Source: Verpa conica (lineage: Eukaryota; Ascomycota; Pezizomycetes; Pezizales; Morchellaceae). From it: 64,000 nucleotides of DNA. This document shows positions 53,101 through 62,254 of the stretch, one piece after another. The notes under the pieces are model-generated. The model saw only the letters and a list, made by a program, of their open reading frames with translations. It was not told where the DNA came from and did not search any database. Position numbers and translations under genes: made by a program. The first letter of the stretch is position 1. Each line of letters starts with the position of its first letter. The stretch spans positions 1,207,959-1,271,958 of the forward strand of contig JAUFSD010000024.1 of the NCBI GenBank assembly GCA_033030425.1, in the 5' to 3' direction.

Positions 53101-54072
53101 CCCTACGAGGCATCTTGAAGACAAGTGGAGAATCAAGATGTATTATGGTGTCTTTGTTCAGGACCATGATCGCTCATCTAGGGTCATCTCCGAACGAGTG
53201 ATGTAGTGGTTCCGTAGCCATCCTATGGCACTTATAGATGCAATAATATAAGTACTAGCCCATAAAAAAGGTATGTCCTCGCGATAGCAACCGAGCCTTA
53301 CGACACCGCGGCCCTCACTCAAACTCACCCCATATAGTAGTAAAAATCTGGAGGTAGGAGATTACCTCTATTGATAGTTTAATTAAATCAAAGGGATTCT
53401 GGGATTCAGTAGTGACTGTCTGTTATATTTATGATTGCTGGCTGAGAGGCTGGGGCCAAACGTAAGTAGTTCGAGAACCCAATAACAGTCAATTAAAGTA
53501 CGGCAAAGGTCTAAAATGACACATCTATGGTAATAGTAAGAAGAAAACTGTGAAATGCATCTCTAAACTCCTGCATTGATCCAAACAGTTGTATTTTGCA
53601 GGGTGTACTTCCACTTGTACTAGGCCCTGAAAGCACCATAGCTCAGTACGACTTGAGGTAGTGGAGTTGATACTACGGTGGGATGTTAATGGATAGTAGG
53701 GTGTCGAGTAGTCAGTAGTCACAGTGTTTGGGTAACCATGGGTGTCATTTTAGAATATGGGTCATTCTGCAACATGAACCGGCCCGGGTGGGTGATTTTA
53801 GACCTTTCCCGATTAAAGTATTAAGGAGACCCGAGGTAGCAAGAATAAATATTTTGAATTGAGCATACCATGAATATCACTGTATTAAGCCGCCGTATGT
53901 ACATATAGTAAGGTGTTAAGTAGTAAATAGTACTCTGGCCATCACTAGAAAAACAATATCTCCTAGCGTTCCCAGGGGCATTGAGTGGAGGCCTGCCCTT
54001 ATAGGGATCTTTTTAATAAGGTTAAATACGTGGCCGAAGGTGGCTGTTGTGGCTGTGATAGCACTGATTTTG
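50198..54072. other. Gene-free stretch, about 3.9 kb
   Basis: Only short isolated ORFs occur (up to 86 aa at 51130-51390), with no domain. A duplicated TACGCTTGG lies at about 50809-50827. No RNA gene is recognised. Confidence 0.5.
50337..50350 (-). promoter_or_regulatory. Possible TATA box of P450 number 2
   Basis: The minus strand reads AATATATAAG about 145 bp upstream of the ATG at 50197. It is a short match in AT-rich DNA. Confidence 0.25.
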
Positions 54073-54074
54073 TA

Positions 54075-54207
54075 CTTGTCCACCAGCATAAGAACCTGGA
54101 AACAGGGGGGGGGGGGGTAATTTTGTATGGAAAAATATTATTGCACGATGCCACACTATATAAAAATTACCTCCTCCTGTTTCCGGGTTCTTATGCTGGC
54201 GGACAAG
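54075..54207. mobile_element. Short hairpin element with about 35 bp terminal inverted repeats (family C)
   Basis: Left arm CTTGTCCACCAGCATAAGAA (continuing through CCTGGAAACAGG) is repeated in inverse at 54173-54207 with only two or three mismatches. TA flanks both ends (54073-54074 and 54208-54209). The left arm runs into a G13-type homopolymer. It is 133 bp and non-coding; the GTG-initiated ORF across it (53985-54347) is most likely spurious. Confidence 0.6.
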
Positions 54208-54903
54208 TATATCAGGGCCCTACCATTGTCATACCTAACCCACCTGTGATGATTCTGGAACATGAATTGGAAAATACTAGGTACTATGAGCCTTCTAGAG
54301 GGGTCACAATCAGTGGCACCTATGTGTGCCTTATTATCATTTTTTGAGGTAGTAACCGGTAGTGGGCACGATTAGTGGGGCCTTCACTCTACTTTCCTAT
54401 AGGAATGTTTGAATCTAAGAAGAAATATATTTTAATACCTCAAGATCAAAGACTTTTCCTAACTCCTTACTAGTGACCTGTATCTAAATTTCTGCCACTG
54501 GTACTAATATATAACTGATTAGGATTATCACAAAGGGTCATAAATCGTTAAATTGTTCAAGGAAATATCAAGTTTTTGTTTGGTACCCAGGTGTTTATTG
54601 AATACTCGGAGTGAGATTACAATAACATTCACCGTCACGCACCCCTAAGACAACAATAAAGACAGTGTATTCCCTTGTTAGACTATGTAGCGATTGTATT
54701 GCTGTTTGGTTCACAATTATATTTGCTGTTCTGGTAGTTACTATTGTGTCACCGGGGCGACCGTGACTTTACTCCGGGTATTAAATAGCACAAGTTCACA
54801 GAACCGCAGCTGGGTTTATCTAATTTAATCTGTAGTTCTCACGTTAAGACTACTAAAAATGGATCTCCTCGGTAGACTTTCTAGGAATAAGAGGTCGTTA
54901 CTA

Positions 54904-55138
54904 CTAGTGCGAAAATAAAGTCTGTTCGGTTCGGTACATGGCGATGCAACCACCAACCTCACAACTAAACCTCACAGCAACTAATTTTAGGATGAAATTA
55001 GAGCTACAAAGCTTCAGAAGACTATATTAGAATTTATATATATGAATAGGGATAAGGGGAATTTTTTGCTATTGACATTTTCATTGGGGTAGACTTTGTT
55101 GCTTGTACCAAACCGAACAGACTTTATTTTTGCACTAG
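54904..55138. mobile_element. MITE-like element with 35 bp terminal inverted repeats (family B)
   Basis: The left end CTAGTGCGAAAATAAAGTCT (continuing GTTCGGTTCGGTACA) is mirrored at 55104-55138, with two differences over 35 bp. TA dinucleotides flank at 54902-54903 and 55139-55140, as expected for Tc1/mariner-type target duplication. The element is 235 bp with no ORF. High arm identity suggests a fairly recent insertion. Confidence 0.7.
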
Positions 55139-55268
55139 TATATATAAAAGAGATTATAAGAAAAAAGCTCAACAAGGTAACTCAAACTACAACGTGCTTG
55201 AGAGTTAAATTAACGAAGAATATAAAAACCAAGTAGGCTGGACACCCACCGTATTTAGTAGAATAGTC

Positions 55269-57609
55269 CTACTCATCCGAACCTGAATCTAAGGTATCAA
55301 CTGTGTTCTCCACAGTACCCAAATTGTACCCTCGGTTGCGACTACTATCCGACCCCGACTCTGACTCTTGGCTAGGCTCACCCGCACCTGCCCTTGTCGG
55401 TGCTACTTTTGTAGAAGATGAGCTGTTGCCTGATTGTGCCCAATTGTCACGCTCTCTAGCTGATCGACTAGTTCCTGACCCTGGCCTCAATCGGAGCTCA
55501 ATATCTTTCGGAAGCTCATCAAATATGCTGGTCGTGTTGCGTTTACTAGTCAATAGGAGTTTGATAACCTTATTAGTCGTATTTTTCGTCGAGAGGCCCT
55601 TCAGTCTTTGCAATAGAAGTTCACATTCTGGATCCTCGTCAAACCTTTCCAAGCAATCTATAGCCACGAAAATAGTCTGAGCTGAGCTGAGGCTCACAAT
55701 ATCTTCAAACAAATTCCATGTGGCACTGAACGAGCCCTTAGACTGGCGAAATCTTGTTTCAGATAGGTCAACTTCAGTTTGGATATCTGATTTTTCGTTC
55801 TCCAGGACTTGTAATAAAAGGTTCTCCACTAAGTCGACAACAGGATGCTGCTCACTCTCCCGTGGGTAAAAGGTGCAAAGATGGAAGATTACTGTGACAC
55901 CAGCGAATAACGCAGAGTTTATTATTTGTGCCGCGAACGATGTTATCGTCGAAATCTTTTCGGACCCTGGATCTCCCCGCACCCAGAGAATTGAAGAACC
56001 ACCCTCTATCATCCAAGAGTTTAAACGATTTCTAAAATTCTTCCCATATGACCCAAGGTTCTTCCCAGATGCTTTAATGCAGGCATTTAGATCTTTCCCC
56101 CGGTCTTTATCAGCGAAAGTAAAAGTGTTTCGAGCGTAGTCTATTGTTTCGCGTTGGGAGTAGTTGTGTATAATCGGAGAACTAGCATTCCCTCCTTGGT
56201 TTTCATCTAGGAGAGGGCCTGCGTTGTGTAAGATCTTTCGGCCTACCATTACAATATCAAAATTATGTCAGCTACTTAACTAGTATGACCGAGACTAGAA
56301 ATCAAACCAGGGCTTCTCGAATGCCTTCTTCTCTTCCCACTACGGGCACCCCCTATCGATAACATTATTATCTATATTTACTATAATTCTAATATAGCAA
56401 AGCTAGAATGTGGGACTTTGACTCACGTATTCCACTAATTTTGGGAGAATTTTGAAGAACATGCATCAAGAAAATATGATTGGCCCAGGTCTGCCTTTTC
56501 AACTCCTCAAGGTCTAGCCGCCCCTTCCGCTGTCAGTTCTATCAGTTTTATAGGGGTCTGGAAGTACAAACACTGCTTTAAAATCTCCCCTTGCTGATCC
56601 ACTTTGGTATGTATTACGCGAGTTTCGGCCATGGTACCTTTGTCGGCTATCCCTTGAATTGTTTCTGCGCTACCTTTAATAGAGGAAATGACATCACTAA
56701 CTTCTGCATAAAGATCATCTTTGAAATTTCCCAAGATTCTCCCTATATTTGGAATATATGATTTTCAGCAGTGATACGCAGGATTCTATATTAAAATAAA
56801 CGAACTCACGTGATTTAGATTGGTACCAGTTTACCGCTACCCAGCAAAATCGGAGAATAGAGGCGTAAAAGATGACAACATGACTCCGCATCTCCTCGGT
56901 GTCAAATAGTCCATTCAGATCACTGACGTTCTTAGCGGCGGCTGTTATTTCTTGGAGTGCGTTCGTCAAGCCCTCAGCTGTATCCTTATAATTTGTAGCG
57001 GCCTGTATTGGGTTATATCAGTATAGAATGTCGGAGAGTGTAGACTTCTGCTAGAGATATTCCTAGAATGATTTCATACTGTAATAAGAATCTTAAGGGC
57101 CGCACAGAAAGTCGAAGTATATTGACTTTGACTCGGAAAGATTGCTATGAGGTTCTGGTAGTGCTTCGCCGAGCTTAGGAAATCCACTAATTTATCCTTA
57201 ACTTGGGGGAAGTGGCGCTTGCGGTTGGCCCAGGTCTCTGCGGCTGTCTTGATAGTTTCGGCAACGTCATCGAAGGTTTGCAGCTTTTGCGGATCAAGTG
57301 CCTTTTGTTTATTCTTTCCCTTTAGTTCAGCGTTAAATAGCTGAACTGCCTGCTCTAACCCTTCTCGGACGAGCTTTGCTGGCTCAAAAATTCTACATTA
57401 TTTGAATGATTTAGGCGTTCTAGATTAGGAATGTTTCTAATATCTCTCTTAGGTTTTACTTACTGCATGCCTGAATTTTCATGGTAAAGCCTCTCCACTT
57501 CTGGGCCTAGGTTTTTATGCACTAGCCCCCTCCATTTTTGCTCAGCCCCTACAGTTAGAGGTGGGAGGTTATTGATATGTATAGTTGGAATATTGCTGCT
57601 ATTCATCAT
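55269..57609 (-). CDS. NACHT-like STAND protein with helical N-terminal domain and degenerate P-loop
   Basis: Probably a fungal NLR-related protein. Exons 57609-57464, 57392-57080, 57002-56810 and 56742 onward join in phase. They encode a helical N-terminal domain ending in GLFDTEEMRSHVVIFYASIL...VNWYQSKS, a block known before NACHT in fungal STAND proteins. The last exon (about 56242-55269) carries SILWVRGDPGSEKISTI, where the P-loop has Glu for Gly and Ile for Ser/Thr after Lys, and a Walker-B-like TIFVAIDCLERFDED. No repeats follow; the C-terminus is a Ser/Gly/Glu-rich tail. The stretch 56530-56400 is unclear. The frame ends at 56507, while LEELKRQTWANHIFLMHVLQ continues in another frame, which a 58 bp intron (GTTTGT...GGCTAG) could fix; otherwise it is a frameshift. 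The intron before 56242 (about 200 bp) is inferred. ATP hydrolysis is doubtful; it may be a regulatory paralogue or decaying. Confidence 0.68.
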
Positions 57610-58574
57610 TTCACGCGCCTCAAGTACAGCTTAGATCAAACTTCGGGGATTGGAGAACTGAGGAGTGGTACGTCAACTTACGTGCGGGGCGCGACGTGGG
57701 CTATAAGATTTGTCATCCTTCCAACTGATCAGATGACATAATTGACCCGGCTTGCGTCCAGAAGGCACTTATTTATACAAAAAAAAAAGCTATAAACTAG
57801 CTTAATATACTAGATCAAATCTTTGTTACCGTATTCTATGATTAATGTATTCTTAGAGTTTCAAAAATGCTGCTAGGAATTAAATGCAGCTAGCGAACGA
57901 GTGTACATACATGGTATTTTGTATTCATCTACCGTATTTAGCCTCATTAGTATAAAGAGTTCCTTCCGTCGGCCGTATGTAAATTTGGGCTTAAATTATA
58001 ACTCTAGTGCTAAAACGCTAAAAAAAAACATTTTATGGATTAATTTTCACTGGTAAACGTCAAGAATTACACGTTATTTTTACTGAATCGTGTATGATAA
58101 GTTCCATGTGGGAGTAGCAACAAGGAAATCATCTGAGCTCGTATCCCCTTACTAAGCGACCGCGGTTTTATCAGGCTGCCAGGTATGATTTTAGCCGATA
58201 GAGCTATTGATTGACATGAGCGGTCACACAAGATGTTGGAGTTGCCTTCCCAGGTAAGGTGGCCCCGAATCCCCCATTTTTTCTTGACCTCATGCGCGAC
58301 CGACCACTTATCACAATTAATGCAGTAGGTATATATCTGCATTCTTCCTTGACCAGGAAACACAAATTTGATGCGGGGTAGGAGCTTAGAAGTGACCATC
58401 CTGCCCGGATTCAAGGCTTCCTCGTAACCTCTCTCTCCTCAGTTTCAAGTAATGACTTGATGTACACAATATACCATTACAAGTGCAGGTACTATTAATC
58501 CAAAGCGCTTCTTTAGCCCGACACATATACCGGCTATTTCAAACAGCATAGAAATTCATAAATCGAGGTTCAAA
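57610..58574. other. Divergent intergenic region between the NACHT-like gene and the AAA ATPase gene
   Basis: About 960 bp separates two head-to-head genes. A minus-strand frame (ATG at 58399, stop at 58067) contains C-x2-C and C-x3-C pairs (YCINCDKW ... ILCDRSC) but no domain I recognise. It could be a relic or chance. A shared promoter is inference from orientation only. Confidence 0.4.
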
Positions 58575-61500
58575 ATGTCCGCCCCCGACCCTGGTGGCGT
58601 AGTTACCGGTGTAGACCCCAAAGCAGAAGAGGCGGGTGACTCGGAGGTAACTACCTATGAGTAACTATCTTTTGTATGGTGGGTTAGTTACTCATATTTA
58701 TCATTAGATCCTACAGCATATTAATAGTCTTGAGAAAAGGCTACAGAAGGTTGAGACTTTCCGCAACATTCAATTTACATATAATCAAGAACGCTCCAAG
58801 AGTGGTTCTACTCGTAGGTTTCACTTTTGTAAATCCTCGTTCTAATCGGTATTTATGGTTGACAATATCTAGGGTCAACCTCTCCGGTATCCCCTATACC
58901 AAACCATAGCCGCCGCAGGAGTCGCAGGAGCCGCAGCAGGAGCCGCCATACACGTTACCATCAACCCCGTGTACGTACTCAAAGTCATTACAGCCCGAGC
59001 CCCACATACTCTCGCAGTCCCTCCCCAAGCCGCACAGACCAAAAACAGAAAGACCGCCTCAATCCCCTAATCACCTACAAGATCGAGTATATCAAGGTAA
59101 ACAGACGAGGCTACGAGGAGGTTTTTGATAGTGAAGTTGGAGAAGAGCCAAGGCCCCGCACCCAAAACAACGATTACGAACCGACTTTCAATAAGGGGCC
59201 TGCCATAGAGGTCGTTCGGAAGATTAGAGTGTTAAACCCAAGACGGTTCACAGGCTTTGAGAAATGCCCTACTGCACTAATAATCAATTCCCCCTATCTC
59301 ATCGATGCCCTCGGAAGAATGGCTGATTTCTCACCAACTCTGGGGGTACTCAAGCACAGCGACGGAGTAACTATCCGTGAACCATATCAGTCTGTGGTCT
59401 ACTGCCTCGACGAGCTTCGCAACTATGAAGCAAATCATCTAGAAGAGGAAGATCTCGCTATCACTCTTAGTCATATTAAGCTTCTGCTTGATTTCATATC
59501 AGCAAGTATCGGTGGGGAACTGGAGGAAGAGAAAAAGTTAAACTCTCAAGCAATACCATTGGTGACCTGGAACTGGCTTTGGACTGTTTTTAAACCCGGT
59601 CAGGTAATAGTCTCAAATGAGGGGGGTATAAAACCGAGGGCATATGTAACGACTGGAACTTCGGCAAACCACCTATCTGATCCTTATATATCTACGTATA
59701 GGGGATCATATGATTATAGCTCCCCAGGCCCGCCACCACCGCCACCGCCAGCACCACCACCACCACCACCACCTGGAGTTCCTAAAGCATACTACATACA
59801 TTGTTGGTCTCTTAAGTTTGATGGAGAAATTTACCAAAAGGAGACGTATGTTTTTTCTATCCCGATTTTCCAGGGATCAAAAGAAATTACCTCGCTCCCA
59901 GTGTACCCGTTGACTATTCCCGGTATTTGGTCTAATAAGTCTCTATCAAAAGAGCTTCTGGAGCGTGGGAAAAGAATCTACGAGATACACAAAACATCAC
60001 CATCTCACAAGGAGTACCATGGCTGGACCTTGGACCCCCGGCCTTCCGAGGTACTCTACTTGTTGATGACACAAGCTGCATATACACTAACGAAATTCGA
60101 TTTTATAGATTCAGAGTAGAGTGGTGATTGACCATGATTGTTATTATCAGGAGCACACTGCGGAAGAAAACAGTCATAGTGTTTCCGACTATGGCGGGAG
60201 ACAGCAATACCGGTCTCCTCGGCGTCACCGGCCCCCCAGCAGCCCCCGCTTGGAGCCTTATACGCCCCGAAATTTGGAGTTGAGTGCCTCCCCTCGCTAT
60301 AGTACAGATAATACTCTTTTGTCTGAAGAGGGTGTTGTATTAGACGATGACGAAATTATCCTGATCACGAATAACGTTTTTGGATGGATCTTGAAAGATC
60401 GGAAATGGGGTTTGTGTTTCTTTTTCCTCGGAACATGCTCAGGGAGAGGATCATTGGTTCATTAATCTGATATCGTTTTCTAAAGCACTCCTGGATATGG
60501 ACTATGTTACCGATATCATTCCAGACAAGTACATATTTGACAGCTTGATCTTGCCTGATGACCGCACTGAGATCATTAAGGCTCTTGTACAGTCTCATAA
60601 GAGACGCGGTATTGCGGCCCCCGGACAGCAAGATATAGATTCAGGAGACACGGCATACTCAGCCGATGTCATCAAGGGGAAGGGCCAAGGGTTATTAATC
60701 CTTCTACATGGTCCCCCGGGGGTTGGAAAGACCTCTACAGCCGGTAGTAACCGATTGTATTCGTATCAGTCCCTCGTATTCTAATACTCTGGCGTTGTAG
60801 AGTGTGTTGCAGAATATACGGAAAGACCGTTGTTTCCTATTACTTGTGGAGATCTCGGTACTGAACCAAAGATGCTAGAAGAGAAATTGCAAGAGGCATT
60901 TCGATTGGCCCAGCGATGGGGAGCAGTTCTTTTACTCGATGAGGCAGATGTGTTTCTAGGGCGTAGAGAGTTGAATGATATTAACCGGAATAGTCTCGTC
61001 TCTGGTGATATTCCCTCAGTTCACCTTTTACTTAGAGTGTAGCTGATTTCCCTAGTATTTCTGCGAGTATTGGAATATTATACTGGTAATTGATGTAACC
61101 CTCACTGCCACTTCTACAGCTAATCAGCGGCGATTAACCTATAGGTATTTTATTTTTAACATCTAACCGTGTGGGAAGCTTTGATGAAGCATTCACCTCG
61201 CGGCTCCATGTTAGCATTCATTACCCCCGCCTTGAGGAAAAGGAAAGAAGTAGGATATGGAAGTACCATGTGGAGAGACTAGAGCGGATTCGAGATGACT
61301 TGGATGTGAGAGATAGTGTGAACGACTACCTCGAAAACAATCAGGAGCTGAAGAAAATTATGTTTAATGGGCGGCAGGTAAGGGAGATCAACGATTGTTA
61401 GTAGTCATTATCGCTTGCTGATATCCGCTCATTTAGATACGCAATATCTTCCAAACCGCAGTGAGTCTGGCTCTCTATGAAGCTAAGACAGATCAAAAGA

Positions 61501-61658
61501 GAAAAGGCCGTCCTTCGCTGAGATCGGACCATCTCAAGAAGGTCATCAAACTCAGTTGCGAGTTTCAAGAGTACCTAAAAAGTACTCGGGAATCTGATAG
61601 TGATAAAGCTTTTGATGGGGAGCTACGGAATGACAGGTTTGGTAAAGGCAGGCCGTGA
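58575..61658 (+). CDS. AAA ATPase with SR-rich and DUF7025-type N-terminal region
   Basis: Nine exons (58575-58646, 58708-58804, 58873-60050, 60109-60409, 60486-60743, 60801-61004, 61056-61085, 61145-61377, 61437-61658), introns 51-76 bp, encode 864 aa with no internal stop. In order: a short coiled coil (25-40); an Arg/Ser-rich stretch (about 66-116); a fungal N-terminal domain with a proline run at about 340-358 and the FDGE...F-G-K-ITSLPVYPL core I associate with DUF7025; then an AAA module. Walker A is HGPPGVGKT (625-632), Walker B AVLLLDEAD (677-685). Sensor-1 is ILFLTSN (715-721), followed by the FDEAFTSRLH arginine region. The 58 bp intron 60051-60108 removes what first looks like a frameshift before SRVVIDHD. 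Such proteins are common, expanded and uncharacterised in fungi; substrates are unknown. It lies head-to-head with a NACHT-like gene. Confidence 0.9.
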
Positions 61659-61937
61659 GGGGAGTATTGTACATGGAGGGCGGGGGCGGAGAAAGTGCGG
61701 GAGCAGCCCGAATTTAATGAGTATTTTGGCTTTCCAAGGTGCGATCATAGCCCAACCTTTTTATTTTAGTGCAATAAAAAACCCGAAATAAACATCGATC
61801 TCAATGATATACTTGATGTACTGTTCAGTAGAAAAAGATATTATAGGGCGAAAATGCGTGTCAAGCCTTAGGGCTATGGCTAGAAACTCGCTTTTTTTAC
61901 TTAAAGCAGTCCTCTGACTCCCGCCATAGAGTGGTCG
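61659..61937. other. Short 3' flank of the AAA ATPase gene
   Basis: AT-rich DNA, including an AATAAAAAACC sequence at about 61772-61782 that could serve as a polyadenylation signal. Nothing else is recognised. Confidence 0.35.
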
Positions 61938-62076
61938 ACTCCCGGCCGGGAGTGACTTAGTGTAGCTCCCGCTCGGGAGCATAGGACTCACCCGAGTAGT
62001 CTTTTTATACTTTTTACTATCAGGCTACTCCCGGACGGGAGTCCTGCTGCTGCTTTGCCCACTCCCGAGCGGGAGT
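61938..62076. repeat. Cluster of four palindromes CTCCCGNNCGGGAG
   Basis: Four 16 bp elements lie at 61938-61953, 61965-61980, 62027-62042 and 62061-62076. Each has the arms CTCCCG/CGGGAG and a different two-base centre (GC, CT, GA, AG). Flanking bases A/T or G/C also pair. They sit between the AAA gene and the satellite. Candidate roles are a binding site for a dimeric regulator (everted CCG-N2-CGG as used by Zn2Cys6 proteins), a recombination-prone repeat or part of the satellite; none is demonstrated. Confidence 0.75.
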
Positions 62077-62254
62077 CCCCCATATAGATCCCCCTGCGCT
62101 GCAGCCCTACCCCCCACCTGCCTGGGCGCCTGCTGCAGAAGTTTCTGTAGCGTTGCTTCTGCGCAGCCGTGGGACCTGCCCGATCCATGGCGGTTTTCGG
62201 CTTGGAGCGAGATTTTGGCGACTTTTGTAGTCTCTTGTGTATCTTTATTTCTAG

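Noticed and set aside
53985..54347. 120 aa plus-strand ORF rich in glycine
   Set aside because: It starts at GTG and runs through the inverted-repeat element and its G homopolymer; no homology recognised.
60109..60130. Apparent frameshift in the AAA ATPase between the frame ending at 60119 and the one starting at 60121
   Set aside because: A 58 bp intron 60051-60108 with a CTAAC branch site restores the frame and the expected RPSE-IQSRVVIDHD sequence.
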